DNA of 64,000 bases from Protula sp. h YS-2021 (GCA_949752745.1 OX457032.1:10047543-10111542), one strand, 5' to 3'. Positions 46,800 through 61,497 are shown, counted from the first letter of the stretch. Notes: generated from the letters alone by a model not told the origin. Numbers and translations are program-made.

Positions 46800-49240
46800 A
46801 TTACCAGTTAAAGCGATTGGATTGCTAGATCAATGGTATAAACAATACACAGAGCGACAATGCTGATTGCAATCTGATATTGTTCAATTGATCTGATAAT
46901 CCCATCGCTATTATCAAGAATCACACGCCTGAGCTGTATTTAGTGTACCCATTGATTACGAGATGCCCTCGCCATTCTAGTTGCTACCTATCATGATTAA
47001 GATACGACACTGGATTTTTTCGCTCTTGTTTTTGATCGTACACTCTCACAGGGAAGATTAAATCCGTATTTGGTTTGTTCTTTAATGCTAAGATGGTGTT
47101 AGCGCTCTTAGACGTATTTAATGTACGATTAACCTAATCATTTCGTTTGGTGTATATTTTGATTCTGATGAAAAGGGTCACTTGTCCTTCTGGTTTACAA
47201 ATGGTAGGGCTTTATCCCTATTCAATTACAAGTTAAGTCGTCAAAGAAGAAGATTTTACGTGCATAGTGAGCTTTAAAAAAAGCATCTCATTTCCATATC
47301 ACTGAGCACCATATATTGCTCCCCTTATATATCGACACAGGAAAGCGATGTGAAATATCACAGTGATATCCAGTGCATTAAATCGCAAACGGTCATGTAG
47401 TTCCAGAGGGTTCCCCTTCTACAGAGACTCGGTAGGAGAGGAGGCTAGAATAAGGTCGCTCAGGATTAATGGTTCTGATCGTTGCTTGGGAGGTAATACA
47501 ATACTTACCATAATGTAAAATCTGTACAGGATTAACTTTTAATGATGCATACACAAAGAGCCCAGACATCACTTTTAGTACTTAAGCTGATAACGTACAA
47601 TTTAAATTCTTTATAAAGCACTATTTTTATGTTCACTTTTCAACTGTTCACAGTCGACACTGGAGCCGAAAAGTTACTGAACACATAAATGTTTGTAAGT
47701 ACAGTCCAAAGGTGAAGGACGCATGGGTTACTCGAAACCGGTCGTTTATTGACATCGCTTGCCGGTCTAGGCCTCTCAGAAAAACTAAGAATTTACTCTC
47801 CAGACAGATAAGAGAAGCTTCAAGGTTCACTCATTTGGACCATCTCGAAAAACCTTCACCTTACTAAATTTTCTTAATCGTATACGTTTAAAGTATATAT
47901 TTTATCCTATCTTCTTTTAATAGACATAACAGTCATTCACTTCACATCTTAACTGCAATTATATATGTAACAACACCGGATTAGAATAATGATAATCGTC
48001 CATTTATATTTATTTTGCAATTACAGATTACTTCCTGTTGATTGTTTTGAATAAAACCTTACTATTTCCGCTCAAAAAACACAAGTAACACGCATTGTTC
48101 CTTTACATAAAGTATGAAATACAAAGAAAAATGTCTTTCTGGATCAGAGCATGTTCTTATGAAAATATGCCCTTTTACTTCTCTAACAGAAACAAAAATT
48201 CAGTAGAATGGAAAGACAGCGTCTTTTGCGTGACATATTTTATAAACAAATCCCTGTCATTGCCACTGTGCAGGCTGTCCACCTTAAACTTTATTCATGA
48301 CAGACGTCCTACGAAAAAAAAACACATGGAGTTTCTCGTTATCTAAAGGCGGCTTTTGTCTTGGAGATATTCTCAAAAACCTTCTCCAGATAACGAGAAA
48401 TTATCAAAAAGAACGCCTCCAGGTTATCAGAGTCTCTTAGTTTTCAAAGACGGTCCAAAAGAATATACCTGTTGTTGTCCAATAGCCAATTTCTACAGCG
48501 ATTCGGCCTGTTGTGCATAACACCTTTTCACTCCACAGACTAACTGGGGATTCCATGAAAATAGTATTTATAATGAGATGAATTACTTTTAAAATATCCA
48601 TCCAGTCTGTGATATCCAGTCTCTGACAGATATCCTCAGAGGTCAGCTGTTTTATAACAACAGACAGCCATGGAATACAATTAAATTTCTTAAGAGAAAA
48701 TACAACGAGCAAAACCAAACACAGTGCCACGGTAAATGTATTATCATGTGTAGTCAACAAATCAATGCTATTGCTGTAAAATTATCACAATTCAGAAGAA
48801 CGAATCGGTCAAAACCAGGGAATCCCTCAGTTGCTATTTTCCAGGGATTACAGAACCTGCAGTACGACGGCGGTGCCGCTCAGAGAAGTCCATAATTCCC
48901 ACTTGCAAACTTCACTTTTTATTTTCGTCTTCGATTTTGTTTTCTTTGTAAAAAGGCCATGTGAAAAGAGTGTATTTTTTACAAGTAAATGCGGCGCATT
49001 TAACACACATTTGTGCGAGCTCTTACTGCGTAAATAGATAGCACGGCGTATGCCTGATCAGACAATAAAACCTTAAGTCAACAAAAAACCAAACACTACT
49101 CGGCTTATAAGACGTATTCAAGCTGTATTGTTTGTAATATATTATTCAAGAAATAACCCATTGAAGGAAGTATTTTTGCGTTTTAATTTTCGTCAAGTGT
49201 TTAACATTTCGCTAGCGAAATGGGGTTCTAGTTGTAACTC
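46800..49240. other. Intergenic DNA, no gene recognised
   Basis: No coding pattern, RNA gene or element found apart from the dispersed repeat copy at 48340-48475. Confidence 0.4.
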
Positions 49241-49242
49241 TA

Positions 49243-49795
49243 TTCTAGTTGGTGTTCAAACTACAAAAAGTTATGAATGCAGCCGCATGGCTTATTACCG
49301 GCAAACCAAAGCGGGAACACATCACAGATTCCCCTATGGAACTGCATTGGCTGCCAGTAAAAGAACGGTCCGAGTACAAAATGGTTACTCTGACTTACGA
49401 AGCCTTAAATCGAATGACACCAACTTATCTATCAGAATTGCTCAGGTAATATACACCAGAAAGGTCACTGAGATCATCAGACAAAATACTATCACGCATT
49501 CGTAGGCATAGAAACAATTATGGTCGTCGTTCATTTACTCCTACTTTATGGAATGATCTCCCATAAGTTCTTTGAAGCAAAAGTTCATTTTATTGTTTTA
49601 AAAGGGCGTTAGAACTCACCTGTTCTGCAAAGATTATAACGTGTAGGCCATTGATCTGGGTCTACTAAGTTCTTCATCATGTTTTTAGACTGTGTTTTAA
49701 TATGTAGATATTTAGTACTTTTCACATACAAATATTTATTGTTTTGTGGTATAGTTAGCGCTTAGAGACATTGCAAAATCAACGCGTTATAAATA
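49243..49795 (+). pseudogene. LINE 3' end (L2/CR1-like)
   Basis: A frame from 49249 reads KVMNAAAWLITGKPKREHIT and LHWLPVKERSEYKMVTLTYE, the well-known C-terminal block of L2/CR1-type ORF2 proteins. Further residues in other frames (YGRRSFTPTLWNDLP) complete it. A 3' UTR-like GCGCTTAGAGACATTG and GCGTTATAAATA follow, then a triplet microsatellite, the usual tail of this LINE group. 5'-truncated. Confidence 0.8.
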
Positions 49796-49800
49796 CCCAG

Positions 49801-50015
<215 letters not shown>

Positions 50016-50763
50016 TTTTACTTTGTGCCTACGCGATTCTCAACAAACGGCGACTTAATGTCTATTGTAGAAAAAAACTCTCCATACCAGAACCATAATA
50101 TTTGTACGCCATCGGGTTGTTAAGCTCTGTTATTCATGGCTAATGGCTGGAAATTTTTACGGTCTGTGTTTGTTGACCAAAAAGAAAAGTTCAGGAAAAA
50201 TGTCAACTAAATTACTCCTTCTACCCAACCAAAAAATATTTTTGTTTTTTTCCCAATAAATTTCAATATTTTAATTTGGTGTTTATGATAATTGTAGTTC
50301 TCAATAAGTGTAAATATTTGTGATATTCAATAAAATAAAAAAATATGATGCTTTTCAACTTTTTATTTTTTTCAAACAATACGTGACTATAATACACAAT
50401 AATAATACAACACTTAATTATAACACATAATATATGATATAGGATATGGGGTTTACGGGTGCATTAACACCTCGCTAGGGACCGTCCATAAGAATGGAAA
50501 ATGACAGGTTTTCGGGTGAACTAACACCGCGCCAGGAACCTTAGCTTCTTGTAATTTCATATGTGGAGAACGTTGAAACTGCGTTTAAACATCAAAAAGC
50601 AAGACATATACTTAAATGTTTTATTGATACACTATGAAGACAGCGCTTAAATTAATAACAATATTACGAAACTCTTCAAAGATTGCATTGCTTTTCTTGT
50701 AGCCGCCTTTAGTGCCTTTGAATACTCGTAATGTTTTTCATCAACAAATTAATTAAAATCTTT

Positions 50764-51095
50764 TTAAATGTTTTGATAATTTTCGCTTTGTTCTAGATGT
50801 TGGTTATGATTGAATAGCCTCATAAACGGTTGTTTTAGTCGACGCTTATAAACAGGTCGAAGGTCATCACTTGCTCTTTTACGCGCATCTTCAAACCCTT
50901 GTTTTTCATATTCTAAAACTTTTTCTTGAAATTTGTCATCATGGTCATCATATACTTCTTGAACCATATCATGCCAAACAGAATCTGTTTCTGACTCACT
51001 GTCAGCACTGCTGTCATCGTCACTCTCGCCACAGTGCTTCATATGCGTGGATAAAGCTTCTTCGCTGTTGTATAATGCACCACATTCTATACCAG
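50764..51095 (-). pseudogene. Zinc-finger/acidic protein remnant of Polinton-associated type
   Basis: The frame has a C2H2-like finger near its upstream end (ECGALYNSEEAL then HMKHC), an acidic Ser/Asp stretch (DDDSSADSESETDS), then VWHDMVQEVYDDHDDK and ASDDLRPVYKRRLKQPFMRLF. This order, finger then acidic run then a helical domain, matches a gene family often found in or derived from Polintons in invertebrates. No Polinton ends or other Polinton genes are seen nearby, so this is a fragment or a captured copy. An upstream start is not visible and the frame may be truncated by the ACA microsatellite. Confidence 0.5.
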
Positions 51096-51105
51096 CACGT
51101 GTATT

Positions 51106-51225
51106 AATTTCAACAACAATAACAACAACAATGGCAACAATAACAATAGCAACAACAACAACAATGACAACAAGAGCAACAACAATGGCAACAACAACAG
51201 CAATGGCAACAACAATAGAACTATC
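51106..51225. repeat. (ACA)n-like imperfect microsatellite
   Basis: AACAACAATAACAACAACAA-type repeats with GGC and TGG interruptions. Confidence 0.9.
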
Positions 51226-54029
51226 AATGGAACTGTTTTAAATATAATTTCTGGTTTGGCTAAGAATAAAATTAAGTAAAAGGTTGAGTCGCTATGTCAG
51301 CGTTAGATGCAGTTTGAAAAAAAAGGAGGCCTCAGAACTAGAATTTGTTTCTAAGTCTTACACGCAGTTCCTTAACCGAGGAATAGCTACAAAGGTGTGG
51401 TTTGCGAGTTGTTGAATAACAGCATACAATAAAGCAATTTGAAGAGCACTTTAAAAATTAAGGTGGCAAATTAGTTTTTTCTGTACAAAACAGCTTTTAT
51501 AGCTTAAATTAGAGATGTTTACTCCCCCTAAACAAATCTCAGTGATATACAAATATCACATGCTCAGTAACCCGAAGTAATGTTTTAATGGATAAATATT
51601 ACCCTCAAGGTAATCTAATAATTGGCATAATTTCTCATAACCATACACAGTAACTGCTGCTTACCTTCCTGCATATCGTCGTGGTAAAAGACCACCGCGG
51701 AAGGCATAGTCTTCAGGGTGTCTCTCAAAACATACTTTGTCATTATAACTGATAAAACATACGACCAATAAAAAACAGTTTTTTAGAAATTTTGTCATTA
51801 CAACTACAATGTGATTTGTGTAAATTTTACAAGTTTATTCTCACTGTAGCACTGAAATAATATGCTGTTTGTTTTTTGAAGTTATCGACTCAAAGTCCCA
51901 TACTGTTGACTAAATTAAACTCACCTAAGTCTACGAAGTTCCTTACTGATTTGAAAACTATTCAGTTTACACAGTAGATGGGGAGTAAGCCTATCGTCAC
52001 GTTTGCCACCGTTTATTGAATTCATGATATTTTCTGCCTCTGATGTGTAGCTGTTTAACGTAAGTATAATAGAATATAGGAGAAATTTAACAAATACCCA
52101 AAATATCCAGATTAATGCTCTGTTTTGAGGTAACACCTTTAAAAATTCGTAACAAAATTCATATCCTCAGAATACAGCCTTCTAAGTAAAGATACAAATA
52201 AAAAAGGAAAAAGTAAATTGGAATAATTTTTGAGCAATTGCTTAACTTGTGCAAAGAACACAAAAACATACTATCAGTGCGATCTGGATACCTACCTTTC
52301 CATTGTTTCTAAGAGCCACTTGGATTTTTTCATTTAAGGCATCGTCATCTTGTGAAACTGGGTCACGATACGGGCGAACTCACGTGACACCTCCGGTAAT
52401 TGCAACTCATTTGTATACAAATGACAATTTAAAAATTGCAATGTGGTCATTTCTGTTATTTTATACCCATTTTCCGTTCATCCAGTTTTCTGTACTTTTT
52501 GTAGTAATAAAGAAACTATCGAACATATAGAGGAAGAATTGCTGCCTTGATCTTGACTGCATTCATGACTGCAAGATCTGTGTTTTCACATTCAGGCATA
52601 ACCTTCCATGTCATACAACAAGATAAGCGACACAAGCGCGAAATGGAGACAAGCGAGAAATGTTGAACAATGCGTAATGCTCTAGTATCATACCAACTAA
52701 TCTCAAAAGAAATCACTTCATCCTGTATTCAACTGATGATTATCTGTAATAAATGCATTTCCGAATTTTGGGAAATGTGTGCAATAGAAAAAACTATTTT
52801 TAATACCCATACCTTTCCTCCCATCCCTTTTCATAAGTAATGACTGGATTTATATTTGTAAACTTGTTTGAAAATATAAAATTCGCAAAAAGCTACCTCT
52901 AGATACTGTTCTAATCTTCCATCAGCAAACACTCCGTACAACACAGGACCCAATCCACTTTTAGCGAGCAGACAAGTGAGGACAGAAAATTTGACGATCA
53001 TCTACGCGTCACCTCTAATAATTGGACCATACTCACTGCAAACTGCCTTTCTAGGTTCATCGTGATTCATTTCGACTTTATGATCAGATATTTCGCAACA
53101 AGGTGGAATGTTACTGAGCCCTCCACTGGAAAAAGAAAATTTTATTTCAAGAATGTCGTGAGCAATTAAAAAAAAAACAGGCTTGTGGCTTGAAGATCAC
53201 AAACATAGGGTAACACATTTTATATTTCTTATGTTAAAATTTTTGAAATATTCCACAATTTTGAAATATTTTCAGTCACGTCATGTTTATAAAATGCAGT
53301 CGCTTCTTTTGGAATGTTATAAAGTGCCAAATTCGGGCGTTAAACCTTATGAAGATCAAAAATCAGTCTGATTTTGTAAATAGGCGGTGGGAGAAAATGC
53401 AAGTATGGGATTTTTTAAACTACCAAACTGATTAGCAAATTGATGGTACTATTATTTATTTTATTTCAATGTATTCTCAGAGACTGCAATGCTGTCCCTG
53501 GATCAATTGATTTGTTGTTAAAAGATCAGGTTCGAGATAAACAGAACCACCTGAACTGGGCAAATATAAACATCTAGAGATAAAAGCATTACTCAACGCT
53601 TATGTAGACTGTTTTGTGGAAGAATGTTTGTCCTTATGAATAAGAATTGATCGAAACTTTAACATGGTTTAAAATGTAAATAGAAACTGTGAATATTTAA
53701 GCCTGTATTTAAAATTCGGTAAAATTACCATTTTTCATGAAACAATTCAGAAATACTTTACTTCACACCAGTAAATCTTTTACTTTTTTAAAATGTATGA
53801 CATAGGTATTACGATTACATTATTGTGCTTTTTTTCTATGCAGCAACATTGTTCCCGCAATGATGAAATTGGCTTCAAAATAACAAGCGTTGAAACGTTT
53901 TAAAACCAGTACTAGGAATATATGCTATAGCAGAGATACATGTAATATTATTTTGGAATTCCCATTTTTGGGTTGAGTAATGTATTGTAAAAGTTATCTT
54001 ACAAAGGTACTTTTAAAGGCCCCTGTTCA
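51226..54029. other. Intergenic DNA, no gene recognised
   Basis: Short open frames only, none with coding character or conserved motifs that I can recognise. Confidence 0.4.
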
Positions 54030-56960
54030 TCAAATTTTTCAGTTAGAAACAAAGCTCATGCATTATGTGAAACGATAACTGATCGTGGACTAGATATTAT
54101 TTTTAAACCTAAACCTGGTTAACTGAATATGATTCCATTGCCATTAACGATGTAACCCCAAATGGTTTTAACTTTTTACATGTTCCAAGATCATCTGGAA
54201 GAGGAGATGGTGTTGGCCTTGTTTATAAATCTCATATTAAAGTGAAGCAACATCAATGCTCTTTTGTATCAAGTGAGGCTCTTGATTGTAGTTTCGCGCT
54301 TGAAAACCGCTCAATACAAGTTTTATTGTTATACAGACCGCCTACTGGCAATGACAGCGACTCTATCGCAGAGCTAGGAGCATACTTACCTGATCTTACA
54401 TTAGCCAAAGGTGAATTATTTATTATTGGCGATTTGAATTTTCATTTAGAAAATGAACAGAATACAGAAACACACGAACTAAAGAATTTGATATCTGCTT
54501 TAACTTGGAATCCCGAATATTCGAGCCCACACATAAGGCCGGGCACAGTCTCGATGCCGTTTTTTTGGAGAAAAGATCTAACTCTTAAGGTGTGTCAAAA
54601 TGTCACTGATATAGGCCTTTCAGACCGTTTTAGTGGAACTATTTTTTTAAATTCCAAAGCCGAAGGCAGTTTGAAAGACAGTCACAAATAGAAGCATCAA
54701 AGACATTAACATTGAACAATTCAACACGGACGTTAAATTGCAACTCCAAATTTCGCAAGACGGGGATATTGAAAGTGCTGTTAATATATATAATGACACC
54801 TTAGGCAAACTTTTGGATAAACATGCACCACTAAAAACCAAAAAGGTGACTATCAGGCGTAGTAAAAATGGTTCAATGATCAAATCAAGAAGGCCAAAGT
54901 AGTTGGCGTAGACTAGAGCGCAAAAAGGACAAATCTGGCATTGAAGCCGATAAAGTTGCCTATTCAAATCAATGTCGCGACGTAGGCTTCTTCGTCGACG
55001 TCGCAAAAACCCAGTCAATCAAGAACTCTGTGTGCGAAACTAAAGAGGACATAAAACAGTTATTTCATACTACAAAGAGTATCTTGACATGGAAAAATAA
55101 TAATGCTCTTCCAGAAGCTGAGCCTCCCTCTGCCCTACCAGCTACGTTTTCCGAATATTTTATTAACAAAATAGTCAAAATCAATGCCTATATTAGCAGT
55201 TAAATTGGTAAAGCTGCTGTTTCTGAAATTGATGAAATAATATGTAGAGAATCTGTTTCTTTGCATAACTTCAGTGATGCCTCCGAGGACGAGGTTGAGC
55301 ACCCAATCCTCGCGTCATCTTCTTCGACATCAGAACTCGATCCCTTACCTACAAAGCTAGTAAAGCAATGTAAATCGAGTTTCATTCAACCACTTACGCA
55401 AATTGTTATCATTTCCCTTAGATCCGGGAAAGTACCGGAAAACCTGAAAGAGGCCATTGTAAAACCATTGATTAAAAAAGCTAATTTGGATAAAAATAAC
55501 TTTAAAATTATAGGCCTGTTTCAAATATTGCATTTGTGTCAAAACTGGTTGAAAAATAGTCGCCAACAGAATCAATCATCACATAGAGCTTTACAACCTT
55601 GCCGAAAAGTTCTAGTCGGCTTACCGGAAATATCACTCTACTGAAACGGCGCTACTACGTGTTCAAAAGGATATAAACGCAGCTCTACAAAAGAAGAAAC
55701 TGTGTGCATTAGTCGTTTTCGACCTTAGCTCTGCGTTCGATAAAATAAACCACGCAAAACTGCTGTCTCGCCTATCAACACGTTACGGGGTCTCTGGTAC
55801 AGCACTGCAATGGATAGAGTCATACCTCACGAATCGCTCCCAGAGGGTGTTGATCGTTGGAGTGTTCTCCGATCCGACACCCCTTGTTGCGGGAGTGCCC
55901 CGGGGGAGTGTCCTAGGACCACTGCTGTTCACCTTGTATATGGCCCCTGTTGGCGATATCATGCGAAAACACGGTTTATCATATCATTTTTATGCTGATG
56001 ATACGCAATTATTTGTATTTTTTAATGTTAATGACTTTGGCAATGCATATAGTTTATTAGAAGCATGTATCTGTGACGTTAAGACTCGATGACTTTTAAT
56101 CATTTAAAGCTTAATGATGAAAAAACTGAGGTTATTTTGATTGGAACAAAGCATTTTAGGTCTAAGTTGTCTAACATAAAGTTGCAGGTTGGTGATCAAA
56201 ATATTTCTAGTGTATCGAATGTCAAGAACCTTGGTGTCATATTTGATCAATCTTTGTCCATGGAACAGTTTGTTGTGAGAAAGTGCCAAATTGCAATGTC
56301 TAATCTTCGCTCCATCTCGAACATGAGAAAGCATATGGATATAGATGTTACGCGTACTCTCGTTCAGGCAATGGTTATATCACAATTAGATTACGGAAAT
56401 GGTCTCTTATATGGCGTTAATAAAGCCCTGATTAAGAAGTTACAGCTTGTCCAAAATTCTGCCGCTAGGCTCATTGCAAAAGTAGACAGACGGGGTCATA
56501 TAACCCCTATACTTAGGGAGCTGCATTGGCTGCCAATTGACGCTAGAGTCATTTTTAAAATTTTAGTACTCTGTTTCAAATGTTTAACGGGAAATGGCCC
56601 TGCATATCTAGTTGATTTGTTAGTTCCTTATCAACCAGGTCGTGCCCTGAGATTTGCAACTAGTCATTCCAAGAACTAGTTCTAAAATGGGAAACAAATC
56701 ATTCGAAGTGTTTGCGCCGAAGCTGTGGAATGATCTTCCGATTCATATTAAAAGTTCTACTGCCATTTGATGTTTCAGAAGACTTTTAAAAACCTATTTG
56801 TTCAGTCAGTATTATTAGTTGCTATTTACTGTTCTTGTTTTATAAGTATTTTTTAATCTTTGTTTAGACTATGTGTATTCATGCTTATGTATCTATGTTT
56901 GTAAGCGCTTAGAGATTTAATTATATAAAGCGCGTTATAAGAATTACGTATAATAATATT
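54030..56960 (+). pseudogene. L2/CR1-like LINE ORF2, nearly full-length but broken
   Basis: Apurinic-type endonuclease traces begin near 54040, then LLLYRPPTGNDSDS and FIIGDLNFHLE (54242-54691). The RT region follows: SGKVPENLKEAIVKPLIKK near 55425, LSSAFDKINHAKLL near 55740, VPRGSVLGPLLFTLYMAPVG near 55890, the catalytic FYADDTQLF at 55988-56014, KLNDEKTEVILIGTKHF, VKNLGVIFDQSLSM, and the C-terminal LQNSAARLI-type block with LRELHWLPI at about 56514. A final PKLWNDLP motif lies near 56735. The 3' UTR-like GCGCTTAGAGATTTA and GCGCGTTATAAGAA end at an ATA-rich tail. Many stops and frame changes. Same orientation and group as the LINE end at 49.2 kb. Confidence 0.9.
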
Positions 56961-59900
56961 ATTCATGCCCCAACTTGGTATATATACTATAAGAGCAAAG
57001 AAAAGAATTGTATAAATAAAGCATAGAAATGCATAATTTGAAAAATCAGTGTAGGCAATGTAAGACAATGCGTTATTAAAACAAAAGTCATTTGTTATCA
57101 TGATTTTTGGACTACAAGATCAATGTGCTAATGCAACAAGAACCACAGTAGCTGTGCATTTGATAAATAAATTACTGGTTTCTTTACTTTTTCGTATAAT
57201 TTTCTATACCATTAGTAACTGATTTACAGTAAAACATTAACTCCTTTCCGCATTCTGAAAGGTATGATTCAGCATATTTGTACATGTACTTTGAGAGCTA
57301 CAATAATAATAATAAAGCACATAATAATAAGAATAAAGAACAAGTTATTGATTTACTGATTTAATTAAGTGTTTGCAGGATCAAAGTTACTTCTATAGAA
57401 CCTAGGTTTTTCTTGATATTTTTCATATTTTATTTATCAATTTCAATTCTTACAACTTACAGCTGAATTTTCCATCAAACAACGTATTCTTACGTGCGGA
57501 ATACGGGTTATTTCGAAGGCAGCATATTGCAAAGTTGTCCATGAATTTCCCAAGAAATTCTGACATAACACAATTACCTTGCGTTTTGCTAAACATATTT
57601 TAATCTTAGTAAGAGTCATGTTGGAATTTTAAATCAAGAAATATAAAACAAATCTTGTTACATTTAAACGTAATTCCAAAATTGCTTCTTTTGATAATAT
57701 TTTAGTTAATTACGTCAAGTTAATCAAAAACGTCTTTTGTAACAGGAACATAAACCTATTTAATGCACTAAAAGGTGGTTGTACTGAGTAGATGAGTCAT
57801 TAAATGGTGACTGAATATATGAAGATACACTTCGAAAAATGTGTCCACGTTCCTCAGAGTAATTCTCAGAATCAACTATCGTAAGCTGAGCATGAAACTC
57901 AAAAGTGGCTCACTTGTATACTGTCTGGTTCAGTATCACTGATAGTGTATGTCCTTTTTCTGTAGTTCTTTTTGTATAAGCCTTTTTTTTCTCATATAAG
58001 TTATATTTCATGTTGAAAAGCAGACAAAAGCAAATTTAAATGTTTCTTAAAATTACCATATATGCGCACTTATGTGTCCTCCAGAATAGCTTCTATGATC
58101 ACCGTTGTCATTTTGGTCGATCACTGTTGATATTCCCTTCATCTGCATGTTTTTAAATACTGGTTGACCTTGCCCATGGCAGCGTAGTGCGCCTGGCGTG
58201 ACTAGCAAAGCTTTGTCGTTGCTCCTTTCAGGTACTGCCTAGCCTAGCGGTAATGCCTCTAAATTCAGGTAGTTTTTCTAGTTATTGCTGAGTATCCTTT
58301 CTATATCTAATTGAGAAGGCAGAACGAGTGCCATTGCGATAAGCTTACCATTGAATAACGGATTTTATTTACATCGTAGATATTGGAACACTAGCATGCC
58401 TTCTAGACGGGCCCATGACTTTAGTACTTTCATGACCTTTTAAAACACGTACGGGGCAGTGGAAATGCTATAGAGTGCCAGAAACCAGAACCGCTTTCGA
58501 CCTACTTGGAAGCCTAGAAATATTTTGGTTGAGCGGTGGAATGGGATGTGAAGATACGCGTCGGATATGTCTGCGGACGTGCTTTTCCTCCCAAATTTGC
58601 CAAAATTTGCCTAGTTCTCCTACGGGCCAAGAAGTGTTGCAAGACAGTAAATTTTCTGAGCTAGTTAAATTATGGCAAGAGACAAGGGAGTCTCTGGGCA
58701 GTACTTTGGTTGGCTGCTACCTGCTTTGCTGTCCCTCTAGCTTGCTGCCACTGCTTTGCTTAAGTTTCTTGGCAGGTGGCTGAGACTGTGTGCCGTGCTT
58801 TGTTAGCTCTGGCCCTTGGTAGTAGGTCTCCTTGTGCTTCGGTGGGTGCCGAAATAACGCACGAGGCCTTCTTGACATAAGCGCGCAAGTTTACGTCACT
58901 GAACGACTTTCTTGATTCACCCTTTCTATCTCAGCGGGAGGGAAGAGTTTCTCCCAGCATGAGAGCGTGGCGTAAGTATCTCAAACCTTTTACGCTAGGC
59001 CAGCAGTGCTGTAAGAACGCGTCCCGTCCGAGAAAGCCTAGCGATGTCATGGAGAAGCTGCACAGTTTGGTCGTCAGTGCCAAACATTCCAAAAGTTTGG
59101 AGGACACTGGATCCTTGAGGTGTAGGTCCCCCATCGCGTCTTTAAAGCTTTCAAGGTGTGGTCCTGGAAAGACACGATGTTGAGCATATGCTGAGAGGCC
59201 TCAATGTCTTAGCATCCTTCCTAGCAGTGGAATGTCCGAATCACTCCGGGCGGGTGGCATCCAAACTGTCCGTTTTGCCTGTTGTTCTAATGCCTCCAAA
59301 GCAATCAACTCATCCGAGGACCGATATGGGCCCGGTCTTACAGCACAGTGTTTCGAGGCTTGATAGCGAGACAGAGTGCGGCCCTCCCTATTGTCCATCG
59401 TCTTAAATTCCTTCGATCGCACTCTTATAGTACTGGTGATGTTATGCCTTAGAGGAAGAATTGTCTCTATCAAGGCATGATGAGCCAAACGTGACATTTT
59501 CCAGGCTTCAATATTTTTGCAGGAAACGACTTGGTGGCTTTTCTAATGGCCTCCTTCACAAATTCGGATGTAATAAAGGAGGCCGAGGAAATAACTGCGT
59601 TTATCTCGCCTGCGATCGTTTTTAAGGATCACTTTCCAATCCGTGGGTGTGAGGTGCTGCAACTCCGAGCAAGTGTTCAATTTGTCACAGAGTCACAAGC
59701 AGCTACTCCTCATACAACGGTCGCAAACGGTCGAATTCAAAGCTTTTGCGAAGCAAAAGCATTTTTATAGAAAATTATTGTGTGGGTAACATGCTGATGG
59801 GGCTGAGCACACTGATGATCGCTGACTGGCCTCTGTCGTATCTGAAAGGTAAGCAAAGGAGAATCCATAAGGTAGCTGTAAGTATCACCAGTAAACACAC

Positions 59901-61490
59901 AGTTAGACACATAATAACACTTCAGATATCACATACCATTATCCAGTAACCAAATCATCTTAAATTGCGGTCTGTAGTCAATTCCAACAATTCTAGACAA
60001 AATAAATGCCTTAAGGCGTATGTTGGCCACTTTTCATGTGCCATAATGGTATGGGACCGAAATGGGCACGATTTTAGGTGCCATTGTGACACAGTCCCAA
60101 AATAAGCCTCTGTCGCTGGTCCGGGCGCATAAATGGGCTTATCGTGGGAGCCGTTATAGCCTCTTAATGAGCCCTTCCACCCCTGGCCCACAGTCAATAA
60201 CGGGATGGGGGTACCGTGTGTGGTACAGATAGGTGCCACAACGGACCCACGGTGGTCACATAATGGCTAAATGGCGCCAAAAGTGCCAAAATTCCTCCAG
60301 AAACGCCTAGAAAGAATTTTTACACCTGGACAGCAGACAGAAGTGCAGAATCTGCTCTGACACGATTGATTGGTCTTTTGCAGTGTCAGCTTAAGGGAGA
60401 ACTTGCCATTTCAGCGATGGCACAGTCAGCTGGATAAAACTTGGAGCTGATGCAGGCAATGTGGACTGTAAAGACTTCAAACAGCCCCAGGTCGATGTGT
60501 GCTCGAACCAGCACATGATTTTCGATCATGTAGCCTGTGGTGGCACACTTCCAGGGGCTAGGTAAAGGTGTCACCATAACATGTAAACTCAACAACTACC
60601 AGACCGAAGTTACAAGTGCCGAAAAAAAATTGCTTTAACATGAACTAATTTTATCCAACTTTCAGAAAACGGTTTTATTTTTCTCTAGTTAAACAAACTA
60701 AATTAAAGCAAATTCGTACCTTAGACTAGTTTTCTTTTTATAAAACTTTGCGAAGCACACAGAATAGCGTGTGTTTGATACACCACACTCTAAGAGAATG
60801 TTCTATGTCACTAATGACGTAATACCAGAGGATTCCATCATTCTCATTGGTCGATGGCTGGGGAGTAGAATAGGCCCATTCTAACTACAAGAAAAAGTTC
60901 ATTTCTATTGCGTGGTAATCCACAACCGGCTGGGAACCCATGTAAAAGTGGAGATAAGCGAATTGCGAAGTAAAATGCTGTTCTCAAAAGCATGAATTAA
61001 ACTTCACGTAACAAACGACTACAGACTGGTTGATACAAAGTACTTTTTCGTAGATGTGACAATCATATGAACGAAATCTTAGGTGATATCCCCGAAATGC
61101 GTTGTTAAAGGCATTTTAATATGTTGCATTCAAATTCCATTTAAGCATTAGCTAAGAATGAAACTTTTCTGCTATATGGGTAATTAATGCATTGCAATTG
61201 AAGCAAAACTTTTGTAAACAAAATATGAAAATATTTCCCTATTTTTTTAGAATAGTATTTGTTGCTCCCTACAAGAAGTCGATCTTCATGTCGGTGGTTA
61301 TTTTTAATGCGAATACCTCCGTAGTAACAATATTGGTACTACATATTGTTGTATGAGGGTAATATACTAACGCTATTTAAAAACGCAATGATGTACTATT
61401 TCATTTTTTCTAGCATTAAGTACAGGGAAATAAGTAAGTATTTGTGAAACATAGGCAGGCCATAACCGCCCCCAAATTCATAGGGGTATA
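56961..61490. other. Intergenic DNA with unrecognised open frames
   Basis: 57-58.4 kb is AT-rich with nothing notable. 58.4-60.6 kb has higher GC and several overlapping frames of 60-100 codons on both strands (for example 59201-59497 minus), none matching a family I know; an old retroelement is possible. 60.6-61.4 kb shows nothing. Confidence 0.35.
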
Positions 61491-61497
61491 AAGCGAT

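Noticed and set aside
58160..58270. tRNA- or SINE-like A-box sequences (TAGCCTAGCGGTAATGC)
   Set aside because: No matching B box or cloverleaf could be found at the right distance.
58475..60240. Cluster of 70-100-codon frames in a GC-richer stretch
   Set aside because: No recognisable family, no consistent strand and no splice pattern; left as unassigned rather than called a host gene.
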